DNA of 64,000 bases from Persicaria tinctoria (GCA_037127255.1 JBANSL010000013.1:68220188-68284187); one strand, 5' to 3'. Shown: positions 1 through 11,269, counted from the first letter of the stretch. Program-made: numbers and translations. Notes: generated from the sequence alone by a model not told the origin.

Positions 1-921
1 CCTGCAAAATCAAGTAGTAAATTCAGTAGACAATTGGAGCATCAAATGGATCCTCCTACTTCTCTATCCCCAAGGGAAAGAAAGAGAAAGCCAATTCATT
101 GTGTTCAAAATCTCATCAACTATTCCTTTACATGACTTTCGGAAGAGAGAACTTACATAATAAAGAAGACCACAAACAAAGACAGTGACCAAATACACAG
201 CACAAAAGTGAACCCATAACCTGCCAAAGCAGCCGTGGCCATTCAGCAATAGCTTGTATCAGCAACAATAAACAAATATATAAATGTGTGATGCAAACAA
301 TCAGTTGTCATTTAATGTTTAGTGAAGAATGTGATCTCACCTGTTTGAGCCACTATCTACATTAGAAATTGTGAATATATCTAAGGAATCGCTTGAGATA
401 TTCGCAATACTGAATTCTGCTAGCTGATTGCCAGAGCAATTTATTGGGAGAAGAACAAAGACTCCAATAATACCAGCAAAAGCAAACACTCTTAAACTGC
501 ATAATGAACACGTGAAAATGCAGATAGTGAATACAGCAGAAGCAAAGAGGAAACAGTAGTTAAAATTCGGTGACAGACGGAACATCCATCTTAAAGGCAC
601 CAATGCTCAACTGATCACAAATTCACAAGTAACTAATTACCTGAAGATGATAACCCTAATCAAAACTACAGCATCCAAGCCAGAAAGTGACAGCAATTCA
701 TCCTCAGTAAGCTGCCATGCTCTTTTTATCCAACCAGGTGATGGAAGTAGCCGATCAATGTGGAAGCCACTACTTCGCTCGACTTCTTTTTCAGCCAATA
801 AACGTGGCTCATAAACTTGAAAGTTTGCTGGCTGTCTCCTAAGGATGGAATACAGTGTGAAAAATAGTATGCATAGGCCAGAGTTGATTCCAACAGACGT
901 TAGAAGAGCAGATACAATCAT
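1..921 (-). CDS. OSCA/CSC1-like (RXW8/HYP1 type) channel, 5' exons, partial
   Basis: The encoded start matches the N-terminus of CSC1-like RXW8/HYP1 proteins, the OSCA family of hyperosmolality/mechanosensitive cation channels in plant membranes. Coding exons on the minus strand are 921-641, 496-341 and 220-157; base 1 is the first base of the next exon after the acceptor at 3-2. All junctions are GT-AG and phases agree: AG|T joins exons 1 and 2 as Ser, AG|G joins 2 and 3 as Arg. Exon 1 gives a first membrane segment (VGINSGLCILFFTLYSIL) followed by the family motif LLPSPGWIKRAW. Exon 2 gives FAFAGIIGVFVLLPIN, and exon 3 starts LWVHFCAVYLVTVFV. Full proteins are about 700-800 residues, so most of the gene lies left of the window. 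No stop or frameshift is seen. Family assignment rests on recalled similarity. Confidence 0.9.
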
Positions 922-2060
922 GTCTGCGGGAGATTCTCAAGCTATAACCAAACCCTCGGACTGCAGCACCTGCAAGATGAAATAAAAATAAAATAAAAAA
1001 TTCTGCTACAGGATCTAAAATGCAGATACTATGAACCGACCTAAAGCATCAAATATGAGTGAATATGAGTGCATCTCAAGGACAAATTTTAAACCGAACA
1101 ACCTCCAAAATCTGATAATCTTAAGCTTAATTTAAATCTCACAGTGATAATGACTTAAAATATCTTACTTAAAACGAAGCTCGGGTTTTCTTAACTATTT
1201 ACTCAGTGAAACCGTAGATTCTCAAGACCTCAAAAGAAGTCCACAAATATCTTATTTACCAATTCTATTTGTCAAGAATTATATTATTAATCGTATTCAA
1301 GGAGTAATAAAGTAAATTAATGGTTCTAAAACCCCTTATAAATTTAATTGTCACTAAAGTACTCAACGAAGTCATGAATCATAGATCACCACAAACAACT
1401 AGCAAGATTACACACAACACATTTTCAACAATGGTCTTACTTTCAATTTCAACTATAGGCTTATAGCGAACATAACTTTCAACTATAGATAGGTTCTAGT
1501 CAAGCGAATCATCTAGCTAAAGTATCAAGTAGTGATATCAAGTCAAGCTGATGAATTCTATCTCAAGGTGGCAATTCTGTTATTTACTTGTGAATAATTC
1601 ATCTATCAACAACCAACCAAAACGACTCATTTTTCATTAAGTGATTTCTACAAAAACAAATACTAGCTCATTTCTTTTCTTTTGTTCAATTAAGATATCA
1701 CATAACTCAATATCCTGTTAGGTACGGACAAGGCATCTAAATATTTGATAATAACTTTTAAACTTAATTAAATTCAAGTTAAACTATTCCATTTTAGCAT
1801 TTGCCGATTTAAACAACAGTAAGAAGTCACCCTCTTCAGTTAAATAACTAAATCAAATTTCAAATTTCAAATTTCAACTTAGATTTTCACTAGTAAAAAA
1901 TTAAGAATTAAATACCTGAAAATCAGCCAAGCCAAGAGGGATCCCAAGGAGTTATACCCAATCCTGCCGCGGCCGAGAAGGGTTCGGATTCAGGTGCTCG
2001 GTCGAAGGTTCGGGCTCGCCAGTCAGAAGGGACAAGGAGGGTTGCTCATTCCGTCGGATC
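922..2060 (-). other. 5'UTR with leader intron of the OSCA-like gene
   Basis: Upstream of the ATG, an acceptor (TTGCAG, exon start 969) and a donor (CAG|GTATTT, exon end 1916) define a leader intron of about 945 bp at 1915-970. The short UTR exon 969-922 and a GC-richer first exon from 1916 upward are inferred. The transcription start is not visible; it probably lies between 2000 and 2110. Long leader introns are common in plant housekeeping genes. Confidence 0.55.
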
Positions 2061-2432
2061 TGCGTCAAAATCAACTTGAAGTTGAATTGTGGAGGAAAAA
2101 AATCAGGAAGCTTGCAGAACTAAAAAGCGAGAAATGAATGGGTGCTAACCCTTGGGAGTTCGAATTGACTGAAAATTGCTCGATTGAGGCGGGAAGTGGG
2201 ATAATTTGTGGTTCGATTTGTAGGGATTTTGAGGTAATTGGAAAGAGTGGATGGAAGCACAAGTCAAAGACGAGAGCAAGAGCTATAGTCGAAGAATATT
2301 GGTTGGGGTTGGCAAGTGACTATGCTAACGTGTCGTTACGGGATGATGCTGAAGGGAAGGGAAGAGTAGGTAGAAATATACGACTATACGAGTACATATT
2401 TACATAGCTGTATACTGTACCATCTTAATTAG
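2061..2432. promoter_or_regulatory. Probable promoter/intergenic region of the OSCA-like gene
   Basis: It lies between the inferred 5'UTR and the first repeat at about 2433. A plus-strand open frame of 89 codons (2138-2407) has no recognisable domain and is probably chance. No convincing TATA box was found. Confidence 0.3.
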
Positions 2433-2555
2433 GGGTGGGCATGAACAGTGCATATCTTCTATCCCAAAACAGGACCCAAAACCCCGTCTCATAAAAATAT
2501 TAAAATATATTTAGTATCTACATGATTATTATAACATATTTGAAAAAAAAAACTT

Positions 2556-4219
2556 TTTTTTTTGATAAGGAAATAATTTGAGGTCGGACAGGCCCGGATC
2601 TCGAGAGGCCGACAAAGTCGGCAAATGGCAAGTCGTCTAAACATACAACAACGAAATGGAAAAATAACATAAAATACAATAAAAGAACACCCAAAGAAAA
2701 CCCGGAAAAAACCCAAGACCCCAGCGGACACAGCATCGAGAGAAAGGAAGTCGTCGAGCAGAAGTGGATAGCGAGCGCATGGGACGGCTCTTGCTGACAC
2801 GATGTCTCGCCGCCGGAAAGACGGAAAGCAGCAATCCTAGTAAGGCAAAGGCGACACCTGGGGAAGTGTGGATCACACGACGTTCCCCCCACTTGGATGA
2901 GGGATCTTCGGAGACCACAAACACCACCAACACGATCACGTCGATCAACCAGGGCCGCAGAACTGCTCTTCTACCGAAACTAACCACGACCAACAGACGG
3001 ACACCAAACCACTCGAGCATATGAAGCACAACCGCAAGGAGGACGAGACTTGGGTTAATTTGGGCAGATCTTTATTTATTTGTAATTTAAGGTGGTTGAG
3101 CCAACTTTGGGCCCAAGAAACCCCCCTCGGACGCTTTTAATTGTTTTATTTATATAATTAAAAGACCCCACAAGGAAATATTAAGTTGATAGGGCAGATT
3201 AGGGCCCAAGGCACCAGCTTGGGCCCGAAGGACTGAAATCGGCCCATCGGGGCCCAAGGAACCCACAAGCCCGAGAAGGCAAGAGATGCCGACAGGTAAC
3301 CTAAAGGCCGAGCAGCAGCAGGCCTAAGCCACCCACCCAGATTTTCGGCGACGGAGAGGAGTAAGGTGAAGGACGGAGGACAGGCACATCGCCGCCAACG
3401 CACCACCGCACCCAACAAGAGCGCCGACGATGAATCCCCGCCAGAGACAACTCCCCCACCAAAACAAGAGACGGAGGAGACACTAAGGAGTGCTGATCTG
3501 ATGTACATCCGAGGATGCAACGGATCCCGACAGAGACGACGAGAGCAAGCCCCCGTCGCCACGGTACAAGAACAAACAAGGAAGAGGAGAGTACAGAAGA
3601 TCCAAGAAAGAGGAGGCTGGAAGGGGAGAGAACCCCCTGAATCCGGGAACTCACTCCGCCAGGACGTAAGCGGCCAATTGGGGAACCCCCGAGGCCGGCG
3701 GCAAAAACAGCAGTCCAAACCACACCCCCGGAGAGCTCGTGAACCAAACGGGTGAAAAACGCGGCTTAGAGCCCTAATTGGGCGGTGGAGAGAAGCAATT
3801 GACCAAGAGGCACCAAAAGCCCCAAACCGATCTTGGAAATCGATCAAAGAATGAGGATTAAACAGATTATGGTAATCTTTCAAAGAATGAGGAACCAAAC
3901 TACAACCGAAGCCAGGATGCGTCGGTCGAGGTCTAATTGGGCTCCCGAAGGAGATTTGGGCTCCCGGAGGAGAGTTGAGACACCTGGAGAGGGTGGATTG
4001 GGGCTCCCGAAGGAGGATTGAGACTCCCAAAGGGAGGTTTTTCACTTACTGCGCAGGTTACCGGCCAACAAGGTAGCTGTCCTTGTGCCGCCGGAGGAAA
4101 ACTCCGATGGAGTTTTCTATCTCTCCATAAAAGAGAGTTTTTTCCCTCATTCATTTACTTATTTTCTCTGAATATCGTTATTTCTTGCAGGAAGGGTCGT
4201 CCTCGTATCATTTGAGGTG
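2556..4219 (-). mobile_element. Retroposed non-LTR element with poly-A tail
   Basis: A 16-bp direct repeat, TTGAAAAAAAAAACTT, flanks the insert at 2540-2555 and 4220-4235. On the minus strand the insert ends in TTTCCTTATC plus a poly-A run (T run at 2556-2563 on plus), the usual mark of target-primed reverse transcription. The interior is GC-rich with a minus-strand frame of 295 codons (4045-3158) that is Ser/Pro/Arg-rich. I see no reverse transcriptase or endonuclease in it, so this is either a non-autonomous/internally deleted LINE relative or a retroposed transcript. The inverted paralogue at 8440-8490 shows the uninterrupted site. Confidence 0.7.
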
Positions 4220-4371
4220 TTGAAAAAAAAAACTTATAAAACCAACTTATAAAAATTATAAAAAATCTATCTATCTATTATTATATTATATATAATAAAG
4301 GAGAAGTTGCTTGAGACACCCGGCGACTTCTCCTTAATCATTGTCGCATGAATCAATCGCAAATTTTTGAA

Positions 4372-4860
4372 ATAATCAATATATGCATAAGATAAAATTT
4401 TATCCTAACTTTATTTAATCAATATATCTATATATGTATAAGATAAAATTTTATTCTAACTCTATTTAATCAATATATCTATATATGCATAAGATAAACT
4501 TTTACCCAATTTGATTATATATGGATATATTTTTAGAAGATATTAACTAATTTTAAAGACTTTTATATAAGGTAAGATTTTACCTATTTTGGTCATATAT
4601 GAACATATTTTTAGAAGATAATAAATTTATCAATATATTACATGGTCATACTATAATTAAATGACTATGACTTTATCAATAACTTCATCAATATGAACAT
4701 ATTTTTAGAAGATAAAAAATTTTGACGAAATTGAAACAATACTTAGCATGGTCATACTAATTAAATAACTTTATCAATAACATAACTTTACCAATATGAA
4801 AAAGATAAAATGTTTTGGGTAAATTAAAATAATATTTAGCCGTGTAAATGTTATCAACTC
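4372..4860. repeat. AT-rich degenerate tandem repeats
   Basis: Units such as ATAAGATAAAATTTTA followed by CTTTATTTAATCAATATAT recur about every 65 bp from 4372 to 4505. Looser units with GAACATATTTTTAGAAGATA follow to about 4720. No gene is seen. Confidence 0.5.
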
Positions 4861-4888
4861 ATTGAATTCAATTTTTGTTAATATATTT

Positions 4889-6558
4889 GAAAATTTTTGC
4901 AAAACAGGCCCTTTTTTGGACGAATTTGCGAAATGACCACCTTTTTGGACAATTTAGCAAAATGTCCGCTATATAACCCGTCCCCTTCCTTCTATCCCCG
5001 TTCTCTTTCTCCTTCCTTCAGATCTGTATCACGCCGCTCCTCCTCCTCTCCTTCTACGTCGCTCCTCCTCCTCTCCTCCTCCACTCCGCTCCTCCTCCTC
5101 CTCCTCCTCGCCGGACGCCGCTTTCTTCAATTGATCTCGCTTTCTCTTGCTCTCCCCCTCTCCGGCGAGATCGAGCGAGCGACGGTTGTCCGAATCCGTC
5201 TCCTCCGTCCATCATATCCACGTCGAGCGAGCGGCAGTGGCCGGCTGTGCTCAGATCTTTGGGAGGTTGTCCGGTGGAGATTCCAGATCTGTGCGATTCC
5301 AGATTGGTGGTCCGGTGGAGATTCAAGATCTGTGCGATTCCAGATATGTGAGATATGTGCGAGCCGGAGGCGGACGCCGAGAGAGCGAGGGAGGGAGCGA
5401 GCGGCGGAGGGAGCGAGCGAGGCCGGAGCGTGCCGGAGGTGGTGGCGAGCAGCGGAGTGAGAGAGCGAGGAGCGAGCGAGTAGTTCAGATCTGAAATCAT
5501 CCGATCCCTCAACGTCATCTTATTTTTTTCTCAACAATAGGTTATTTTTGCACAACAATCGAGACTTGTGAATTTGTTCTCAACATGATCTTATTTTCTC
5601 TCAATATAATTTCATACTTTCTCAATAAATTATTGCACAACATGGTCTTATTTTTGCTCATCAATATTGGAGACTTTATTTTTGCACAATATTGGAGACT
5701 TGTGAAATTGTGTCTCAACGTGATCTTACTTTTTGTATATATAATTTTATACTTTTTTAATAGATTATTGCACAACATGATCTTATTTTTGCTCATCAAT
5801 AGACAATAATTGCACAACATGGGGGATTGGTGAAATTTTGCTCAACGTCATCTTATTTTTGCACAACAAAATCTATGTATGAATTCAATTAAAAACTTCA
5901 CTAAAAGATATTGCTCCTTTATAGTGCAAATGAGATTGAAGGATTTTGCACCTTGAAGCACAGAGTCAGCCCCGTCTTCTCCCACGCCGTGTCGTCCACC
6001 ACCTCCAGCCTCTCGCCATCTCTTGATCTCAGACCTCCCTCCATCGAAGATCGGCGTCCTTTCCATCTGTCGATCTGAGATCGCTGCACGGAACTCCAGG
6101 TTCGAGCCTCTTGCCATCTCTCGATCTCAAATCTCGGACTGAGATCTCAGATCTCAGGAAACTAAGCCAGTGAGGAATAGAAGCGCCGAATCCATGAACG
6201 AGAAGAAAAGCAGGCTGTCCAATTTCATCTATAATAATTGTTTCTAATCTCTCCAACCTCCAATTCCAATTTCTCTACAGTCTTTGTTGCGTTGGTTGGG
6301 GTGGTGGTGGATGAGCAATTGGAGACCCTAGTAGGCCCATAATCGCGAGAGGAAGATAGACAAGTGCGGCAGCGACGGCGGCAAGTCGGAGGAGATAGGT
6401 GGGAGCACCGGCGAAGGGTGGAGGAGGGAATTCGAGATGAGGAGGGAAGGCGAGCGCGTAGGGGAGGGTTTATATTGCGGACAATTCACAAAATTGTCCC
6501 AAAACGTGGACATTTCGCAAATTAAGCCCTATTTCGTGGCTATTTTGCAAAAATCCCC
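4889..6558. mobile_element. Pack-MULE with about 95-bp terminal inverted repeats
   Basis: The left end (TTTTTGCAAAACAGGCCC, then GAATTTGCGAAATG) and the right end read in reverse (TTTTTGCAAAATAGCC, then TAATTTGCGAAATGTCC) form imperfect TIRs of about 95 bp. They are flanked by 9-bp near-identical repeats: AATATATTT (4880-4888) and AAAATATTT (6559-6567). The 9-bp duplication and long TIRs are typical of Mutator-like elements. The interior is GC-rich, gene-like sequence (5000-5500 and 5950-6460) separated by low-complexity TTATTTTTGCACAACA-type repeats (5519-5880). No transposase is present, so it is non-autonomous. Confidence 0.7.
6167..6256 (-). pseudogene. Captured alpha/beta-hydrolase exon fragment
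   Basis: Thirty in-frame codons read MERLETIIIDEIGQPAFLLV then HGFGASIPHW. This matches the beta-strand/oxyanion segment (LVHGFGAS.xHW) of plant chloroplast alpha/beta-hydrolase-fold proteins. The match stops at the Trp, where an exon boundary is likely, and the rest of the hydrolase is absent, as expected for a fragment carried by the surrounding Pack-MULE. It lacks the catalytic Ser, Asp and His regions. Confidence 0.6.
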
Positions 6559-7069
6559 AAAATATTTTCCCCAATTATTTTATATATTGATATAATTTTG
6601 GAATAGTTTAATCATAATTTTTATGAAAGATCTATCGCTTTTGCGGATAAAGAAATAAAATTTTCCTATATTGGATGTATTGATATATTTATGGATTTTA
6701 TACATATATAATTATGGATAGATTTTTAGATTTTGACATATATATAGTTTAGATTGTTAATGTTATTTCACAAAAGATGTCTTCTCCCTTCTTTTTTGGT
6801 GTTGTTATTGCAGGTTATTTACGACTTTGTTTACGATTTCCTTGGTAAGCTTTTCGAAATAATGTGTTGATTGTTTACAAGGTATGATATTTTGTGTTTC
6901 CACTAATACTAGCTTTTCATATGTTGTTTCATTTGTCTATAAATTCATTCAGATTTGAGAAATAAGCTTTTCATTTATATATACTAGCAATGAATAAGGA
7001 GTGAGGAGAAAATAGTTTTTATACTACTTTAATAAAGTATAAATTCATTCGATTTTTTTTGTGACAGTG

Positions 7070-7165
7070 GGCAAGAAGTAGATTGACAAACCAATCTTGA
7101 AGCTATCAACGGATGGCTTGGATGACCCTACGCAGAGGGTCGCCAGTCAAAAAAGAAAAATTATC
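7070..7165 (+). mobile_element. 3' end of a LINE/SINE-type element, copy 1
   Basis: About 75 bp ending in GACCCTACGCAGAGGGTCGC then CAGTC and an A-rich tail. It is homologous, in opposite orientation, to 62838-62945, including the upstream GGCAAGAA and the AATCTTGAA context. A hairpin-like CCCTACG.AGAGGG before the tail is shared. The 5' part is not recognisable. Confidence 0.5.
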
Positions 7166-8366
7166 TAATATTACAATTATAGAAATTTAAGATTAAACGG
7201 TCTAAAAAATTAAAACTCTTGATTCTTCTTATCTAAACGGGCGGCTTAGATGGTTTGTCGGAAGTGGTAGACATGGCATTGATAGCTTAGAAGTGGCGAC
7301 TTTGCTCATCAATCATGTCGCATGTGATGCCTCGGACTTGAAGACTTGAGATGCCTTGGACTTGAAGACTTCAGATTTGAAGGATGAATGATTAAAATAC
7401 CTGGATATTTTAAATAAGGTGATAGTTGGTTGGGAATAAAAATTTCAATGAGAGAGGTGGAATATGGCAGGCCAAATTGTTGGATCTAAGAAGGGGTTGA
7501 GAGATTGGGTTGGAGTTTTGGATTTGTGACAAATTTAAAGGAAAGCTTGGAGTTAAATTTGATTGGAAGAACATTGTTTTTACATGTTCAAGAACTAGAG
7601 GCATCCAGATCTTGAGCATGCAGATCTGAAGGAGGGAAATCTGAACAAAAGGAGAAAGAGAAGAGAAAGGTGGAGGCTAGAGCAGAAGCCGGCGAGGAGG
7701 GAGGGTCGTCGGAGAGGTGGTCGGGATTTAGTTTTGGGTGCAAATTGGGATTGCTAATATGTGGCTACAGGGTGGGAGGACACTCTCATCAACGTAGCGG
7801 AGCCGGGGAGATGTTGTGCCAATGAAGGTCGCCGGAGAAAAGGCAAGAGGGGGGGGGGGGGAGAGCGTCCATAAAGGGGAGGCTCACGAGATAGACCTTA
7901 GAGATCCTCCTACAGAGGCTGATGAGGCTCAGGCCGTCGGGGGACGCCGACACACGGGGAGGCATGATTGGGGCCATCGAGCAAAGGCGGCTCCGCCGGG
8001 AAGAAACGCCAGGGATGCGACGAAAGTTTTGGGGCTAGGGTTTTGGTGTTTCTGGTTGCGAAGGTGAGAGAGGTGGGGTGTGGGGCAAGGCCGGCGGGGA
8101 GGCAGCCAGCGGTAATGGCGAACGGCCGGAACTGCCTCACATCTTGGTGGCGGCAGGTTCCTCTAGGGTTTCTCTTTGAAGGAATGAGAGCGTTTTTTTC
8201 TTCTTCTAAGAGAGGTAATTTGGTTTTGGGAACTGTTTTCTGAAACTCTCAAAAATTCGTTCAAATTTGAGAAATCAGAAGTATAGAAGAAATTAATTAA
8301 TGTAATAAACGGGTTTTAGTATCAAATTTATTTAAATTAAAAAACCGCACACAATTCGGGTACTGA
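7166..8366. other. Gene-like GC-rich stretch without recognisable product
   Basis: From about 7620 to 8240 GC content rises and several overlapping short frames appear on both strands (for example 7816-8067 plus, 7910-8140 minus), with a G11 run near 7850. None matches a family I know, and coding potential is similar in all frames. It may be another captured 5' gene region inside the candidate Helitron. Confidence 0.35.
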
Positions 8367-8675
8367 ACTAGTTATATAATAAAATAACATCTTTCTATAA
8401 CTTTTAAAAATCTTTCTATCTCTATTGAATTATTATAATTTTTATAAGTTGAGTTTTTTTAGATTTTTTTTTCAAAATATGTTATAATAATCATGTAGAT
8501 GCTAAATATTTTTTTAAAAAACATTTTAAATATTAATTTAAGATTGAAATATTTTTGTGGGACGGGGTCGTGGGGCGGGATTTTGGGGTAGAAGATACAC
8601 ACTGGGGCATGGGATTTAAAAAAAAAAAATGAATCCCACATCCCTCACGGGACGGGACATGCCTCGTCCCTCGTT

Positions 8676-9127
8676 AAAAAAACAGAAATTTTGCAAGGTA
8701 ACCCTGAGATTTCACGTAATCCGCATGGTAAACAAGGGTTTCAGATATTTTTCCTGGTAACCCTAGGGTTTCAAAAAAAATTCTCTCGCGCCCAGAAGTT
8801 TTACTTTGTCCAATAATCGTGATTTTAAAGTTATGGGCGAGTGAGTATTGTAATATTAACAAAATTTATGGTTTATTTTTACAAATACCAACATTGAAAA
8901 ACAAATTGTGATTGAGAAGGTTCACAGTGGAAGGAGAAGCCGTTTGCAGAGACAAGTTAAGGACCTCGGGGCGGTAGCTGGCGACAGGTGTGAAAGGGCC
9001 GATGGCGGCGGAGACGTAGGCCATCTTCTTCTAAATAGAAGAGAGGCACGTTACGTAGGAGGCCATGGGCGATTGGAGAAGTGGGGATTGAAATTCTATT
9101 CATTTCGTTGTACCTCTTTTGCCATAA
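8676..9127. repeat. Possible MULE-type terminal segment
   Basis: Repeated TGGTAACCCT(A/G)GG and TTTGCAAGGTAACCCTGAG motifs (8690-8775) resemble Mutator-like terminal regions. A related style occurs at 46627-46750. GC-rich sequence follows at 8910-9080. No inverted partner was found before the plastid insert, so the element may be truncated by it. Confidence 0.3.
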
Positions 9128-9169
9128 AATGCAAATGAATAAATGAGTTGATGTGTTTATTTGATCCGT

Positions 9170-9243
9170 CGGGACTGACGGGGCTCGAACCCGCAGCTTC
9201 CGCCTTGACAGGGCGGTGCTCTGACCAATTGAACTACAATCCT
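9170..9243 (-). pseudogene. trnD-GUC: Plastid-derived trnD-GUC copy
   Basis: This 74-nt copy of plastid tRNA-Asp keeps the GTC anticodon in the CCTGTCAAGG arm and the T-arm GGGTTCGAGCCCC. The first base is A instead of the usual G, weakening the acceptor stem. Nuclear location makes function unlikely. Confidence 0.85.
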
Positions 9244-9651
9244 AGGAAAGTAGGTATACATCATCAATACTTTTAGGATTGAATTCAAACCTTTTTTTTT
9301 CGTGTTGTTACAGAAACACGGGTTAGATAGTGATATCGGCAGGCTCTGCATGTTCTTTTGAATGATAGCGACACAAATTACATGACTAGTGATCCTTTTC
9401 CTAATTGAAAATCGATTGATAATCAATCTTTCGATAAAAAAGATTTCTTTTTTCGTTTCCTTAGACTTTATTTATATTTGCAGATAATGATATCAATCTT
9501 GATCATTATATTATCTAGTTACCTAGATCCAAATTTTTCGTTCCAAATAATTTGAGCAGGTAGATATATAGAAAAATGGAATTCTTTTATACCCACATAT
9601 CATAGTTCGGGAAGATAAAAATTTGCATTTCACGGTCTTTGAGCGAATTCT

Positions 9652-9735
9652 TGGGCCGAGCTAGAATTGAACTAGCGTAGACATATTGCCAACAAATTTA
9701 CAGTCCGTCCCCATTAACCACTCGAGCATCGACCC
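9652..9735 (-). pseudogene. trnY-GUA: Plastid-derived trnY-GUA copy
   Basis: 84 nt, the normal length for this class-II plastid tRNA-Tyr, with the anticodon in GGACTGTAAATT. The T-arm reads CTAGTTCAATTCTAG, with several transitions from the plastid form. It lies between the trnD and trnE copies as in plastid genomes. Confidence 0.85.
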
Positions 9736-9806
9736 AGGAAAAACCAATTCCATTTTCATTGTTAGGCTTATTGATGATGCACGCTCAACTTCCTTTTATA
9801 GTACCC

Positions 9807-9879
9807 TACCCCCAAGGGAAGTCGAATCCCCACTGTCTCCTTGAAATAGAGATGTCCTGAACCGCTAGACGATGAGGGC
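9807..9879 (-). pseudogene. trnE-UUC: Plastid-derived trnE-UUC copy
   Basis: 73 nt copy of plastid tRNA-Glu with TTTCAAGG around the UUC anticodon and the GGGATTCGACTTCCC T-arm. Substitutions include acceptor-stem base 5 (C to T) and changes near the anticodon. A plastid-type trnE-trnT spacer follows at 9880-10089. Confidence 0.85.
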
Positions 9880-10473
9880 ATACGTGTCAGACCGCCATCA
9901 TACTATAAGCATAGTATCAATAGTTTTTCAAAATTGTCAATAGAGTCAATCGAATGTAAGAATATGATTCACTCCAAGGGATCCTTCTGGCTTGCACTAT
10001 TCCGTAGAGTTTTTTCGTTCGTCATTCTTATTTATGAATCCTTAATTCTAACCGACATTCCATATTATTCAACATATATAGAAATACATTCTCATTATAC
10101 ATTACTTAAAAGCAAATACTTTTGCTGATGTGGTAGTCTCTCCTCACTTTACTCCTTTTTGCCCAATGAAATTTTTTCTTTTTTTCTTTGCTTTTTTTTA
10201 CCCCTCCTTAATAGCACTTAGGGTTAGTAATTCCTTCCTACCTACCTCTACTGATTCGTATGCCTCACTCCTCCTTCCCTCTGGCAGTTCCATCTCTCTT
10301 CCTCCTCCTCCGCTAAGTTTATACGCCCTCCTCCACATCTTCGTCTTTCTGCGCTTCTCCGCTTGCTCCTCTCGCCCTCCCAAAGTCAGACAATCAAGAA
10401 GAGGAGAGAGATCTCATTCTCCTTCGTACTTCTTCCTTCTTTTGATCCCTCTTTGGTTGATTGTGGATCCACG

Positions 10474-10524
10474 ATGAACCAGAAGGCCAACGTTTCTAAA
10501 GAGCTCAACCCCAAGCACCGAAAG
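10474..10524 (+). pseudogene. Captured first exon of an ARF-GAP (AGD5-like)
   Basis: Seventeen codons, MNQKANVSKELNPKHRK, then a GT donor. This matches the very start of plant ARF GTPase-activating proteins of the AGD5 type, which continue with the zinc-finger ARF-GAP domain that is missing here. About 300 bp of upstream pyrimidine-rich sequence (10160-10470) looks like the donor gene's 5'UTR. The rest of the gene is absent, so this is a promoter/first-exon capture. Confidence 0.7.
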
Positions 10525-11269
10525 GTCTTTCTCTCATTTCGATTTTCATTTTGATTTTTCCGTCCGGTCTGTTTTGTGTGGATGCGGTGCTCGGTTTCTC
10601 TGTTTCGGATATTATAGGTTATAGATTCGATCTCAGATCTCTGGTCCTTTCCAATTCGTTTGGTGATTTTTATTGGTTGGTTGGTTAAAATACAGAATGT
10701 TATTATAATTTGTTCTTGGCTTCCTCTACTAGCTTCCATACATGATTAGTTTTTGTAGTTAAATAGTTCTGTTCTTTTATCTTCTGATTTTTGTGTTCTT
10801 ATCAGATCTGGCACACCAATGCTTTAATTGCTTTGCATTTGGGAGTTTTTTTTTTTCATTTTCTAATGCTACAGAGGATTTGAAAGTGGCAATTGAGGTA
10901 AACTCAAGACCTTTATCAAGAAACCGAGTAGTTGTACTAAGTTTTTATCAATTCATTTCAATTTAATGGGAAATTCAATTTAATATTCAGTTGATTTAAT
11001 CCTCAAGAATTGTGAAGGTGTGGTGTTACATGTGAGGTCTAAGTAACATATTTGCTTAAGTGCTATTTGCTCAGACAAATTTACAGCCTTGCTTCATTTT
11101 CTCTATGACAAGAATTTTCCGTTATGGTAGCTTCTCTTTGTAGTTTACATTTTTATTAAAAATGTCTAGCTTGTCCTGAATTTTTTATTTTTAATAGGAT
11201 TATGATTTTGGTGCTTTGCTAAACATGTATACCATATTACCATGGATGACAAATGTGTGGATTTTTCAG

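Larger units (their letters stand above)
4266..8371 (+). mobile_element. Candidate decayed Helitron
   Basis: The left end reads A|TCTATCTATCTATTATTATA. It is followed by an imperfect hairpin, GGAGAAGT...ACTTCTCC (4302-4336). The right end is a weak hairpin (CCG...CGG) followed by GTACTGAACTAG|T at 8371/8372. A TC start, a CTAG end and insertion between A and T are Helitron hallmarks. It sits in the loop of the foldback repeat and contains the Pack-MULE at 4889-6558. No RepHel frame is visible. The terminal hairpin is poor, so the boundaries are a proposal. Confidence 0.4.
2433..8675. repeat. Foldback element split by later insertions (inverted arms)
   Basis: The left arm (2433-2555 continuing at 4236-4265) and the right arm (about 8675-8372, inverted) share a long stretch: a GGGTGGGCATG-like end, a CCCCGTC motif, then CATGATTATTATAACATATT and a poly-A tract followed by CAACTTATAAAAATTATA. 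Joined, the arms would form a foldback element of a few hundred bp. The right arm lacks the 1.66-kb retroposon in the left arm, so it serves as the empty-site reference. The ends (TAGGGGTGGGCATG against its inverted partner ending CCCTCGTTA) are diverged and I see no clear target duplication, so the superfamily is uncertain (hAT-like by sequence style). Confidence 0.5.
9128..10089. other. Plastid DNA insertion in nucleus (NUPT), left part
   Basis: The stretch contains trnD-GUC, trnY-GUA and trnE-UUC in plastid order and orientation, with their spacers and the start of the trnE-trnT spacer. The left edge is approximate, just before the trnD 3' flank. All three tRNA copies carry substitutions, several of C-to-T/G-to-A type, as expected for methylated nuclear copies. 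It resumes at 13752 after a Helitron. Confidence 0.85.

Noticed and set aside
2138..2407. 89-codon plus frame upstream of the OSCA-like gene
   Set aside because: No domain or splice context; it overlaps the likely promoter and first UTR exon.
3158..4045. 295-codon minus frame as a host protein
   Set aside because: It lies inside a retroposed element, has biased Ser/Pro/Arg composition and no recognisable domain.
9170..9879. Functional nuclear tRNA genes for Asp, Tyr and Glu
   Set aside because: They are in plastid operon order with plastid sequence and substitutions; nuclear copies of plastid DNA.
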